Below are positions 1-8,139 of a stretch of DNA of 12,137 nt, in pieces. The notes beneath the pieces are model-generated. The model saw only the letters and a list, made by a program, of their open reading frames with translations, had not been told where the DNA came from and made no database searches. The stretch's first letter is position 1. Every line of letters starts with the position of its first letter. The translations under genes were made by a program, and so were the position numbers. Source of the stretch: DASRHY01 sp046765875 (lineage in GTDB: Bacteria; Actinomycetota; Actinomycetes; Propionibacteriales; Kribbellaceae); the NCBI GenBank assembly GCA_046765875.1, contig JBKPSJ010000339.1, positions 1-12,137 on the forward strand. The letters run 5' to 3'.

Positions 1-1236
1 GTACGTCACCGTGCTCCACAGGGCCGGCACGCTGCCGTAGGCGCCGGTGTCCACGTCCGGTCCGTCGACCGCGGTCTGCAGCACCACGCCACCCGCGTAC
101 CGCGCGGTCAGCGCGAACGGGTGGAAGATCGTCTGCCGCCAGGCCTTGCCGCCGGGCTCGGTCAGGATCGGCGCGATCACGTTGACCAGTTGCGCCTGGC
201 AGGCCACCTTCACCCGGTCGGCGTGCCGCAGCAGCGTGATCAACAGGCTGCCGGTGACCACCGCGTCGGTGACGTCGTACACGTCCTCGATCAGCGGGCT
301 GGCCTCACGCACGGCGAGCCCGGCCTCACCGGGGAACCGGTGCTGGTACCAGACGTTCCACTCGTCGAACGAGAGGTTGATCCGCTTGCCTGACTGCTTG
401 ACCGCGCCGACGTGGTCCGCGGTGGCGACAACGTTACGGATGAACCGGTCCATGTCCTCGGCGGTCGCCAGGAAGCTGGCGGTGTCGCCGTCCCTCGGCT
501 CGAAGTACGCGTGCAGCGAGATGTGGTCCACCAGGTCGTAGGTGCGCTCCAGGACGGTCCGTTCCCACGTCCCGAACGTCGGCATGTGCGGGTTGCTCGA
601 CCCGCAGACGACCAGTTCGAGGTCCGGGTCGAGCCGGCGCATCGCCCGGGCCGTCTCCTCGGCCAGCCGGGCGTACTCCTCGGCGGTCTTGTAGCCGATC
701 TGCCAGGGACCGTCGAGCTCGTTGCCGAGGCACCAGAGCTTGACGCCGTACGGGTCCTTGTGGCCGTTCGCGACCCGCTGGTCGGCGAAGTACGTGCCGG
801 GCTCGGCGTTGACGTACTGGAGCAGCTCGATCGCCTCGATGACGCCGCGGGTGCCGAGGTTGACCGCCCACATCGGCTCCACCCCGGCCTTGCGCGCCCA
901 GCCGGCGAACTCGTCGGTGCCGAACTGGTTGGTCTCGATCGCCCGCCAGGCCAGGTCGAGCTTCCGCGGCCGCGACTCCTTCGGCCCGACACCGTCCTCC
1001 CAGTTGTAGTTCGAGACGAAGTTCCCGCCCGGGTAGCGGACCACGGTGACGCCGAGCTCGCGGACCAGGTCGAGCACGTCGGTGCGGAACCCGTCCTCGT
1101 CCGCACTGGGGTGGCCGGGCTCGTAGACGCCGGTGTAGACGCCGCGACCCATGTGCTCGACGAACGATCCGAAGATCCGTCGGTCCAGGTCGCCGACGAC
1201 GAACGCCGGGTCGATGAAGAGGCGGGCTACGGGCAC
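1..1236 (-). CDS. Alpha-L-arabinofuranosidase, GH51 family (partial, C-terminus outside window)
   Basis: Glycoside hydrolase that removes terminal alpha-L-arabinofuranosyl residues from arabinan, arabinoxylan or derived oligosaccharides. 412 codons are visible; GH51 enzymes are usually about 500 residues, so roughly the last 90 lie beyond the window. The N-terminus reads FIDPAFVVGDLDRRIFGSF followed by EHMGRGVYTG and YEPGHP, the classic GH51 opening. The acid/base glutamate is E173 in LGNELDG and the nucleophile is E292 in SFDEWNVWY. No signal peptide is seen, so the enzyme is probably cytoplasmic and acts on imported oligosaccharides. The start is GTG at 1236-1234, preceded by GGAGGA at 1246-1241 with only 4 nt between; a later ATG would remove the conserved opening. 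It diverges from a LacI-type regulator that probably represses it. Family assignment is very secure; the exact substrate is inferred. Confidence 0.95.
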   Translation of the reverse strand, partial: MPVARLFIDPAFVVGDLDRRIFGSFVEHMGRGVYTGVYEPGHPSADEDGFRTDVLDLVRELGVTVVRYPGGNFVSNYNWEDGVGPKESRPRKLDLAWRAIETNQFGTDEFAGWARKAGVEPMWAVNLGTRGVIEAIELLQYVNAEPGTYFADQRVANGHKDPYGVKLWCLGNELDGPWQIGYKTAEEYARLAEETARAMRRLDPDLELVVCGSSNPHMPTFGTWERTVLERTYDLVDHISLHAYFEPRDGDTASFLATAEDMDRFIRNVVATADHVGAVKQSGKRINLSFDEWNVWYQHRFPGEAGLAVREASPLIEDVYDVTDAVVTGSLLITLLRHADRVKVACQAQLVNVIAPILTEPGGKAWRQTIFHPFALTARYAGGVVLQTAVDGPDVDTGAYGSVPALWSTVTY

Positions 1237-1240
1237 GTGA

Positions 1241-1246
1241 TCCTCC
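1241..1246 (-). promoter_or_regulatory. Shine-Dalgarno of the arabinofuranosidase gene
   Basis: Minus-strand GGAGGA lies 4 nt before the GTG start at 1236. The spacing is short but the site is strong, and it supports GTG over later in-frame starts that would cut into the conserved GH51 N-terminus. Confidence 0.6.
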
Positions 1247-1257
1247 GTGGCGACCGA

Positions 1258-1311
1258 TCTTTACAACGATTCACCTGATGTTCTACAACGTTTGAACCGA
1301 AGCTGTAAAGA
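1258..1311. promoter_or_regulatory. Divergent control region with two LacI-type operator-like sites
   Basis: An AT-rich island between the arabinofuranosidase and lacI-type genes. It holds two 12-mers, TACAACGATTCA (1262-1273) and TACAACGTTTGA (1284-1295), identical at 10 of 12 positions and 22 bp apart, about two helical turns. They resemble the TnnAACGTTnnA form of LacI-family operators with a central CG. The island is bounded by a perfect 8-bp inverted pair, TCTTTACA (1258-1265) and TGTAAAGA (1304-1311). The TTTACA inside each arm could act as a -35 element for a promoter in each direction. Binding by the adjacent regulator is inferred from position and half-site form. Confidence 0.5.
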
Positions 1312-1350
1312 GTCGGCGTGGCACACTCGTGAAGACGTGACGCGGAGTGA

Positions 1351-1359
1351 GGGGGGAGG
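1351..1359 (+). promoter_or_regulatory. Shine-Dalgarno fixing the LacI-type regulator start
   Basis: The purine run GGGGGGAGG ends 4 nt before the ATG at 1364. It supports that ATG rather than the in-frame ATG at 1247, which lies inside the divergent control region and would add 39 residues unlike any LacI N-terminus. Confidence 0.7.
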
Positions 1360-1363
1360 TTCG

Positions 1364-2371
1364 ATGGCGACGGCGCGGCTCAAGGACGTGGCTGAGCGTG
1401 CGGGCGTGTCGGTGAAGACTGTTTCCAACGTCATCAACGCGTACCCCCACATCACCGAGATCACACGCGCCAAAGTGGAGCAGGCGATCGCCGAACTCGG
1501 CTACCGGCCGAACGTGTCGGCCCGCTCGCTGCGCAAGGGCCGCTCGGACTTCATCGCGCTCGCCGTACCGGAGATGGCCTCGCCGTACTTCGCCGAGATC
1601 GCCGCGGCGATCAGCCGCGCGGCCAAGCGGCGCGGGATCACCGTGCTGATCGACCAGACCGAGGGCGAGCCGGACGCCGAACGGTTCGTGCTCGACGGGA
1701 TGCGCGGCCAGCTCATCGACGGCATCATCTTCTCGCCGATCACCACGTCACCGACCAAGATCGGCGCGTCCGACCAGGCCAAGCCGGTGCTCCTGCTGGG
1801 TGAGCGGCACGGCCGGGGCCGGCACGATCATGTCGCGGTCGACTCGGTCAAGGCCTCGTTCGACGCGACCACGCACCTGATCTCACTCGGCCGCCGCCGG
1901 GTGGCCGCGATCGGCGTCGGAGGCGGCGCGGGCACCGGAGCGGTACGCCGCCGCGGCTACCGCAGGGCGTTGAAGGCGGCCGGGCTGGACCACGACCCGG
2001 CACTCGAACTCGCCGGCACCGGGTACCACCGGGAGAACGGCGCCGCCGCGATGCGGGCACTGCTCGACCTGCCCGAGCCGCCGGACGCCGTCTTCTGCTT
2101 CAACGACCTGCTCGCTCTCGGCGCGCTGCGTACCTTGGCCGAGGCCGGGCTGAAGGTGCCCGACGACATGGCGGTGATCGGGTTCGACGACATCGAGGAC
2201 GGCCGGTACAGCTCGCCGACGCTGAGCACGATCTCACCGGACAAGGACTGGCTCGCCGACCGCGCAGTCTCGCTGCTGCTGGAGCGGATCTCCGGCACCG
2301 GCGACCCCACTCCGCAGGACCTCGCCGTCCCATACACCCTCCAGATCCGCGAGTCCACCGCCGCCGGCTGA
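1364..2371 (+). CDS. LacI-family transcriptional regulator
   Basis: Sugar-responsive DNA-binding repressor of 335 residues, a normal LacI/GalR length. The helix-turn-helix is at about residues 6-25 (LKDVAERAGVSVKTVSNVIN), followed by the hinge region around 48-62 (RPNVSARSLRKGRS) that inserts into the operator minor groove. Residues 63-335 form the periplasmic-binding-protein-like effector domain, with the typical CFNDLLALGALR and VIGFDDIEDGRY segments. The ATG at 1364 has a strong Shine-Dalgarno and places the HTH at the usual position; a longer reading from 1247 is unlikely. It is divergent from a GH51 arabinofuranosidase, so it most likely controls that gene and itself in response to arabinose or arabino-oligosaccharides. 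The family call is secure; the effector is inferred from the neighbour. Confidence 0.95.
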   Translation: MATARLKDVAERAGVSVKTVSNVINAYPHITEITRAKVEQAIAELGYRPNVSARSLRKGRSDFIALAVPEMASPYFAEIAAAISRAAKRRGITVLIDQTEGEPDAERFVLDGMRGQLIDGIIFSPITTSPTKIGASDQAKPVLLLGERHGRGRHDHVAVDSVKASFDATTHLISLGRRRVAAIGVGGGAGTGAVRRRGYRRALKAAGLDHDPALELAGTGYHRENGAAAMRALLDLPEPPDAVFCFNDLLALGALRTLAEAGLKVPDDMAVIGFDDIEDGRYSSPTLSTISPDKDWLADRAVSLLLERISGTGDPTPQDLAVPYTLQIRESTAAG

Positions 2372-2401
2372 CAGCGTGTCCGGGCAACCAGGGCGCGGCT
2401 T

Positions 2402-2422
2402 CGCACCCGCCGCCGGGGTGCG
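2402..2422 (+). terminator. GC-rich hairpin downstream of the LacI-type gene
   Basis: CGCACCC (2402-2408) pairs with GGGTGCG (2416-2422) over a 7-nt loop, about 30 nt after the stop codon. The overlapping GGGGTGCGCACCCC (2415-2428) is itself a perfect 14-nt palindrome. There is no T-tract, so terminator function is tentative; tractless GC hairpins are common after actinobacterial genes. Confidence 0.3.
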
Positions 2423-2498
2423 CACCCCCGCACAACCAGGCGCGAACCCCGGCAAGCGGCGCAGACCCTGGCACGCGGCGTGGACCCTGGCACGCGGC

Positions 2499-2522
2499 CG
2501 CGAGCCCGACCGCGGGTTCGCG
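2499..2522. repeat. Inverted repeat within the 19-bp array
   Basis: CGCGAGCCC (2499-2507) pairs with GGGTTCGCG (2514-2522), with one G-T pair and a 6-nt loop. The overlapping GGGTTCGCGAACCC (2514-2527) is a perfect 14-nt palindrome made from two opposed copies of the array core. Confidence 0.45.
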
Positions 2523-2549
2523 AACCCATGCGAGGGGCGAACCTCCCCA

Positions 2550-2578
2550 GGGGCCACGTACGCGGATGACGTGGCTCC
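2550..2578. terminator. Hairpin between convergent genes, possible two-way terminator
   Basis: GGGGCCACGT (2550-2559) pairs with ACGTGGCTCC (2569-2578) over a 9-nt loop: 10 pairs, one of them G-U, with a perfect 7-bp inner block. It lies roughly mid-way between the LacI-type gene and the converging permease gene and interrupts the 19-bp array. No T-tract follows on either strand, so termination is inferred from position and stem strength only. Confidence 0.35.
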
Positions 2579-2591
2579 GCGTCGGCTGTTT

Positions 2592-2625
2592 GGGTTCGCG
2601 CCCCCGCACAAGCGGGCGAGAACCC
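2592..2625. repeat. Second inverted repeat in the array interruption
   Basis: GGGTTCGCGCCC (2592-2603) pairs with GGGCGAGAACCC (2614-2625) with a single mismatch and a 10-nt loop. An inner CCCGC/GCGGG pairing with an ACAA loop (2603-2616) is an alternative. This is where an inverted copy of the repeat core faces the downstream direct copies. Confidence 0.4.
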
Positions 2626-2855
2626 TGGCAAAGGGTGCGAACCCGAGCATGAGGTGCGAACCCGAGCAGGGGTGCAAGCCTGGCAAGGGCGCGAACCCCG
2701 GCCAAGCGTGCGAACCCCGGCAAAGGCCGCGACCCGAGCATGAGGCGCGAACCCCGGCCAAGGATGCGAACCCCGGCCAAGGGTGCGAACTCGAGCATGG
2801 GGCGCGAAGGCGTGTGGGGTGTGGCCCGGCAGGGGCGCGTACCTGTGCGGAAGGC

Positions 2856-4114
2856 TCAGGTGCCGCGGAGGGCGGCGATCGGTTCGATGGCGGACGCCTT
2901 CCAGGCGGGGTACGTTCCGGCGGCGAGGCCGATGAACGCGCCGAGCAGGGGTGCGGCGACGACGAGCCGGGGATCGAGCAGCGGGGTCCAGTCCCGGACC
3001 GCCGAGACGATCACGGTCAGCAGTACACCGGCGGTGGTGCCGATCAGTCCGCCGAGGAAGCCGATCACCACGCTCTCCACCAGGAACTGGGTGGCGATGT
3101 GCCGTCTGGCCGCTCCGAGTGCCCGCCGTAGGCCGATCTCCGAGACCCGTTCGAGTACGGACAGCAGGGTGACGTTCGCGATGCCCAGCGCGCCGACGAG
3201 CAGGGCGACGCCGCCGAGCAGCAGGAACAGCGCGTTCACGTCGGACTCGACCGCACGGCGGACCCGGCTCTGCGGAGGTGGAGCGTCGACCTCCAGCGAG
3301 CCCGGGTTGTTCGGGTCGACCGCGATCGGTGCCTGGTGTGCGATCAGCTGCGCGGCACCGACGGCGGTCCGGATCTCCAGCGCCGACGGACTCTCCAGGT
3401 CGTACGCCGACCGGGCGGTTCCGTTCGGCATGATCACCGCGTCGAGCATCTCCGAGCGGTTGCTGACGCTGTCCAGGATCCCGATCACCGTGTACGGCTG
3501 ATCGCCCAGGAACACCGCCGGCTGCGAGTCGACCCGGTTGATGCCGAGCCGTTCGGCCGCATGCTTGCCCAGGACAACGACCGGATCGCGCCGCCGGTCG
3601 TGACCGTCGTCGAAGAAGCGGCCGGTACGCAGCACACTGCGGACTGCGTCGAACAACCCCGGCGAGACGGCGATCACGGCAAGGTCATACCCGTCCTCGC
3701 CATCGGCCGATGCCACCGCGACGCTGCGGGTCAATTGCTGACCGATGTCCAGCCGGGTGTACGTGCCCGCCGCCTCGACGCCGTTGAGCCGTAAGACCCG
3801 GGCCGGTGCGTCCCACGGCAACTCGGTCGCCGCCTCGCTCTCGCCCCCGTTGTCGCGTTCGCTCGGCTGGACCGCGACCCGGGTCGCCGCGGCGAGGTCG
3901 AACCGCTCGGTGATCTGCCCGGCCGCCGTCTGGCCGAGCCCGAGCGTTCCGACCAGCGCCGCGATCCCGAGCACAGTACCGAGCGTGGTCAGGATCAGCC
4001 GGGCCGGTCGTGCCGCCACACCCGACAGGGCCTCGTCCAGGACGTCTCGCACCGCCGGCCGGTTCCCGGTGTGCTGCCAGCCGAGCAGGCGCGCCAGACG
4101 CAGACGAAGCGGGG

Positions 4115-4118
<4 letters not shown>
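2856..4118 (-). CDS. MacB/FtsX-like ABC transporter permease
   Basis: Membrane subunit of a MacB-type ABC exporter, 420 residues. Order: a short cytoplasmic N-terminus; a first membrane segment at about 40-62; an extracytoplasmic MacB-type core domain at about 63-290; then membrane segments at about 295-320, 345-372 and 384-406. The last part is the FtsX domain, with the typical SVLERVSEIGLRRALGA coupling segment (320-336) and the C-terminal YPAWKASAIEPIAALRG signature. The start is GTG at 4118, whose GTGA overlaps the ATPase stop. No good Shine-Dalgarno is present, so translation probably depends on coupling. It is the last gene of the four-gene operon. MacB mechanotransmission is known for the family; the substrate here (peptide, lipid or antibiotic) is unknown. 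Confidence 0.93.
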
Positions 4119-4830
<712 letters not shown>

Positions 4831-4834
<4 letters not shown>

Positions 4835-6264
4835 TTCCCCACCACCACCTGGTCTCCGGCCACCAGCCTGCCGCCGGTCGGCCTGATCTCGGCGTACCCG
4901 TCGGCGGACAGCCCGACCTGTACGGTCACCAGGTCGACCTTGCCGTCGCCGCGGACGACCTCGACCCGGGACTCGCCACCGGAGCCGGCCGACAGCGCCG
5001 ACACCGGTACCGCGAGCACCTTGCCCCTGGTGCTCCTGACCGGGATCGTCACCTTCACGTTGGCGTTGCGGATCAGTTCGAGCTGTCTCGGGGTGAGGCG
5101 CTTCGGCGCCAGCACCACGTCGTACTTGTCCTGGTTGCGGGTGATCCGCTTGACGCTCGCCGCGATCTGATCGCCGTCGCCGAGGTCGAAGCTCGCGGGC
5201 ATCCCGGTCCGCAGCAGTTGCTTGGTCTCGGCGTCCACCTGGATCGTGACGACGAGATTGGCGCCGCTGACCGACATCACAGGACCGCTGACCAATGAAC
5301 CGCGGGAAACCTTCACGTCGTCGACGCGGCGTGGGAGGGTCTTGACGAAGAAGACCTCGGACGCCGGCAGCGGGACGCCGGCAGCGAGCCGGGCGGCGGA
5401 CAGCGCGCTTCGGGCGTCCGACAGCCGCTGCCGCGCATCGGACAGCGCGCTCCGCTCGGCCGAGGTGTCCTTGGGCGCGAGCAGTTCGGCTCGCTGAGCC
5501 CGCGCGAGCCTCAATTGCTCCTGGGCCTGTGCGATCGCCCGCGAGTTGCCGGACCGGCGGGCGTCGGCGAGGTTGCGCTCGGCGTCGTTGACCGCGTTGT
5601 CCGCCTGGATCCGCTGTACCTGCGATGGGCCTGCCGCGGCCCGAGCCAGCGAACTCTGAGCCGACCGTACGCTCTGCTGGGCCTGTTCGACCTGTTGTTG
5701 CGCCTGCTTCGCGGCCTGGGTGAGCTGCTCGTCGGCCGCCGGCGGCTCGTACCCGGCCGCGTTGTACAGCCGGACCACGGCGGCGGAGGTGTCCGTGGTG
5801 TACAGGTCATCCACGGTGCCCGGGTCGTACCCGAGGCGGTGCAGCACCTGCTCGAGCTGGCGTACGTCCGGCCCGCGCAGCCCGGGTCGCAGCGTCCGGT
5901 ACATCGGCAGCGCACCCGCCAGCGCCAGCACCGGCCGGCCCGCGATCTCCAGCAGCGGCTTGCCCTCCCGAACGGTCGTCCCGACCTTCGGCACCTGGCC
6001 GGTGACCACCGGCCGGGTCTGAAGCCCGCCTGTCTCGATCGTCACGGTGACGGCCCCGTCGAACGTAGCGTCACCCCGGCCGATCACCCGGCTGGACAGC
6101 GCCCGGCGCTCGACCGGGACGGTGATCCGGGACGCCTGCGGTGCGGCTGTCCGCGCGGCCGCGTCGGCGGGCGAGGTGAGCTCGCGGCCCACCGCCACCC
6201 CGAGGCCGGTGGCGACGACCGCGACCACCGCGATGATGACCAGAATCCGTCGCCGCGACCTCAC
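4831..6264 (-). CDS. Membrane-fusion/adaptor protein (MacA/HlyD-like) with peptidoglycan-binding domain
   Basis: Adaptor subunit of the exporter, 477 residues. An N-terminal anchor segment (about 7-26, RILVIIAVVAVVATG core) follows an Arg-rich start. A biotinyl-lipoyl-like beta region follows, interrupted at about 121-175 by a PG_binding_1-type domain (LRPGLRGPDVRQLEQVLHRL, then LGYDPGTVDD). Next is a long Gln/Ala/Arg-rich coiled coil at about 180-296, and beta-barrel/membrane-proximal domains at about 300-477. In a Gram-positive cell with no outer membrane, the peptidoglycan-binding insertion probably docks the pump in the wall (inference); similar proteins in actinomycetes are often annotated just as peptidoglycan-binding proteins. 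The GTG start at 6264 overlaps the lipoprotein stop by 4 nt. The family is secure; the docking role is inferred. Confidence 0.9.
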
Positions 6265-7310
6265 CGCTGACCCTCGGCGTTGGCTTCCTTGAACTGCTCG
6301 AGGATGTTCTTGTGATCGGCGATGAACTCACGTTCGGCCGCGTACTGGACCTCCTTGTACGTCTTGTCGTAGCCCTGCTGCCGGCAGTCGTAGTCGGCCT
6401 TCGCCACCGCCAGCTCGTACCGGCGAACAGTGGCCAGCTTGGCCGGGTCGATGTTCCTCAGCGTGTCCGGCCCGATCAAGATGTTCTTCTTGGAGTTGGG
6501 ATTGATTCCCACCAGCTGGTTGAACCGCTGCGCGACCTTCTCGCGTGCGTCGTCCGGCTTGTGCAGTCCGGTCTGCCGTTTGTCGGCCATGCAGTCCGAC
6601 CAGGTGCGCGCCGCCGCGACGACCTTTGGGTCGTTCTGGATCCGGTTGCTCAGCGTCTCGAGATCCCGGAACAGGCTGTCGAACCGGCGCATCTCCTGGG
6701 CCTTGTTCGCGCCCTTCTTGGCCGCGGTGCCGGCGCCGTACACCTGGTCGATCGCCTTGGCGCGGCAGCCGCCGGGGGCCCCGCCGACCACCTTCGTACC
6801 GGCGCCGGAGCTGTTCGACTGTTGTTGCTGGCCGTTCAGCGCCTTGTCGTACGCCGCCCTGGCCCGGGCCGACAGCGCGTTGCGAATCGGGGTGTTCGGG
6901 TCCTCGGAGTCGGCCTGGGAGAAGTCGATCGTGCTGATGCCGTACCCGTACTGTTCGGCGAACTTGTCCGGCGGCAGCCGGAACGCGTCCGCGAACTTTT
7001 CCTTCGGGTTCGACTCCGGGGGCACCGGGATATAGCGGAAGCCCTGACTGCGCATGCACGTCGCAATGGCATCCTCTACCCGGCGCCGTTGCGCGAGTTG
7101 CTGCTCGGTCGGCTGCTGGTCGTTACCACCGACGGCGATCCGGAACCCGCCACCGCCGGAGCTGGTGAAGTCCGTGCCCATGTACTCCGACAGCGGGCTC
7201 TTGTCCTGCCCGCTCGTGCTGCTCGCCGCGGACGGGTCGCCGTCCTTGCCGCAGCCGGTCATCAGGAGAAGTCCGGCCAGTATGCCGGTGGCGACGCGGT
7301 ATCTGGTCAT
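6261..7310 (-). CDS. Secreted lipoprotein with four conserved-looking cysteines, function unknown
   Basis: 349 residues. The N-terminus MTRYRVATGILAGLLLMTGC is a lipoprotein signal ending in lipid-attachment C20 (lipobox LMTGC), so the protein is probably anchored to the outer face of the membrane. A low-complexity Ser/Gly linker follows to about 60. The mature part has only four cysteines: C85 (ATCMRSQGF), C182 (GGCRAKA), C240 (SDCMADK) and C309 (YDCRQQGYDK), possibly two disulfides. The ACMxxxGF style recalls uncharacterised actinobacterial lipoproteins seen beside ABC exporters; I know no assigned activity. It is the first gene of the exporter operon, divergent from the two-component genes, so it may be a ligand-binding or sensing partner. 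The ATG at 7310 has only a weak ribosome site. Confidence 0.85.
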   Translation of the reverse strand: MTRYRVATGILAGLLLMTGCGKDGDPSAASSTSGQDKSPLSEYMGTDFTSSGGGGFRIAVGGNDQQPTEQQLAQRRRVEDAIATCMRSQGFRYIPVPPESNPKEKFADAFRLPPDKFAEQYGYGISTIDFSQADSEDPNTPIRNALSARARAAYDKALNGQQQQSNSSGAGTKVVGGAPGGCRAKAIDQVYGAGTAAKKGANKAQEMRRFDSLFRDLETLSNRIQNDPKVVAAARTWSDCMADKRQTGLHKPDDAREKVAQRFNQLVGINPNSKKNILIGPDTLRNIDPAKLATVRRYELAVAKADYDCRQQGYDKTYKEVQYAAEREFIADHKNILEQFKEANAEGQR

Positions 7311-7331
7311 GCCCGGGAGCGTGGCGGCGTA

Positions 7332-7353
7332 CGTGTCAAGAAGCTGTGAAGAA
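7332..7353 (-). promoter_or_regulatory. Direct-repeat box upstream of the lipoprotein/exporter operon
   Basis: On the minus strand TTCTTCACAGC (7353-7343) is followed directly by TTCTTGACACG (7342-7332), matching at 8 of 11 positions. An 11-bp direct repeat is the usual format for OmpR/PhoB-family dimers. The box ends 21 nt before the lipoprotein ATG and shares the TTCTTCA core with the opposite box at 7390-7411. Binding by the adjacent regulator is inferred. Confidence 0.55.
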
Positions 7354-7389
7354 CCGGTGAGTGGCCTCTACAGGTCCGCCCGGCGTCGA

Positions 7390-7411
7390 TTTCTTCATGG
7401 TTTCCTCATGT
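7390..7411 (+). promoter_or_regulatory. Direct-repeat box upstream of the response regulator
   Basis: TTTCTTCATGG (7390-7400) is followed directly by TTTCCTCATGT (7401-7411), matching at 9 of 11 positions. It ends 20 nt before the regulator ATG at 7432, mirroring the distance on the lipoprotein side, and suggests autoregulation. No Shine-Dalgarno is visible between the box and the ATG, so the transcript may be leaderless. Confidence 0.6.
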
Positions 7412-7431
7412 TCGGCTGACAAACTCCGGAC

Positions 7432-8139
7432 ATGGGTGCGCGCATCCTCGTGGCCGAGGACGACGAGAAGCAGGCCGAGCTGATCCGCCGGTACCTGGAG
7501 CGAGAGGGTCACGCCACGGTCGTCGTGCACGACGGCCGGGCGGCGATCGACGAGGCCCGCCGCAGGCGGCCGGACCTGCTGGTGCTCGACGTGATGATGC
7601 CGTCGGTCGACGGGCTGGACGTATGCCGGATCCTTCGAGCCGACGCAGACGGTTCCGGCGACCTGCCGATCATCATGCTGACCGCGCGGTCGACCGAGGA
7701 CGACCTGCTGCTCGGGCTCGACCTGGGCGCGGACGACTACATCACCAAGCCGTACAGCCCGCGCGAACTGATGGCCCGGGTCCGGGCGGTACTGCGGCGC
7801 GGCGGCGGTCGTGCCGAGGGCGGCGTGCACCGGGTCGGCGATCTGGCCGTCGACACCGTCCGGCACGAGGTCGAACTCGACGGGCGGAGCATCGACACCA
7901 CCCCGGCGGAGTTCAAGATCCTGGCCTGCCTCGCGGCGTCTCCCGGCCGGGCGTTCACCCGGCAGCAACTGCTGGAGCACGCGTTCGGGTTCGACCACTA
8001 CGTGTTCGACCGCACCGTCGACGTCCACGTGATGAACCTGCGCAAGAAGATCGAGGACGAGCCGGCCCGGCCGCGGTACCTGCTCACCGTGTACGGCGTC
8101 GGCTACAAGCTCGCGGAGGTGACCGGCGATGCGGCGTAG
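7432..8139 (+). CDS. OmpR/PhoB-family response regulator
   Basis: Transcription factor of a two-component system, 235 residues. The receiver domain at about 3-120 has acidic pocket residues E9/D10/D11, phospho-acceptor D53 (VLDVMMP), T84 (MLTAR) and K106 (ITKPYSP). A winged-helix DNA-binding domain at about 132-230 has TPAEFKILACLA, the recognition region RTVDVHVMNLRKKI, and the closing wing YLLTVYGVGYKL. All key residues are intact. The gene overlaps the sensor kinase by 11 nt and is divergent from the exporter operon. The 11-bp direct repeats on both sides of the gap suggest that it controls itself and the exporter. The start is ATG at 7432, without a Shine-Dalgarno. Family and phosphorylation site are secure; target genes are inferred. 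Confidence 0.97.
   Translation: MGARILVAEDDEKQAELIRRYLEREGHATVVVHDGRAAIDEARRRRPDLLVLDVMMPSVDGLDVCRILRADADGSGDLPIIMLTARSTEDDLLLGLDLGADDYITKPYSPRELMARVRAVLRRGGGRAEGGVHRVGDLAVDTVRHEVELDGRSIDTTPAEFKILACLAASPGRAFTRQQLLEHAFGFDHYVFDRTVDVHVMNLRKKIEDEPARPRYLLTVYGVGYKLAEVTGDAA
8115..8122 (+). promoter_or_regulatory. Shine-Dalgarno of the sensor kinase, inside the response regulator gene
   Basis: GGAGGTGA lies in the last codons of the regulator gene, 6 nt before the kinase ATG at 8129. It is a near-perfect ribosome site and fixes that start, giving an 11-nt overlap of the two genes. Confidence 0.8.

Larger units (their letters stand above)
2440..2822. repeat. Array of about 16 imperfect 19-bp tandem units, no gene
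   Basis: This fills most of the 484-nt gap between convergent genes. The units have two flavours, GYGCGAACCCCGGCCAAGG and GYGCGAACCCGAGCATGAG. GCGAAC-type cores recur at 2442, 2461, 2480, 2520, 2537, 2637, 2656, 2674, 2691, 2710, 2729, 2747, 2766, 2785 and 2804, with steps of mostly 19 and sometimes 17 or 18. A block at about 2554-2611 interrupts the array with a hairpin and an inverted copy of the core (GGGTTCGC). Open frames run through on both strands because the unit lacks stop codons and 19 is not a multiple of 3, so each unit is read in a new frame; they look non-coding. I do not recognise this repeat family. Confidence 0.75.

Noticed and set aside
291..1278. Long open frames overlapping the arabinofuranosidase gene on both strands
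   Set aside because: They are high-GC shadows with Arg/Ser/Pro-rich products and no family motifs, while the GH51 frame has both catalytic glutamates.
1247..1363. Longer N-terminus for the LacI-type regulator from ATG 1247
   Set aside because: It would overlap the operator region and adds 39 residues before the HTH; ATG 1364 has a strong ribosome site and the normal LacI layout.
2376..3131. A long open frame (251 codons) over the repeat array, plus long minus-strand frames over the same stretch
   Set aside because: All frames are open because the 19-bp unit lacks stops and shifts frame at each copy. The product is Pro/Gly/Arg low complexity and runs into the antisense of the permease gene.
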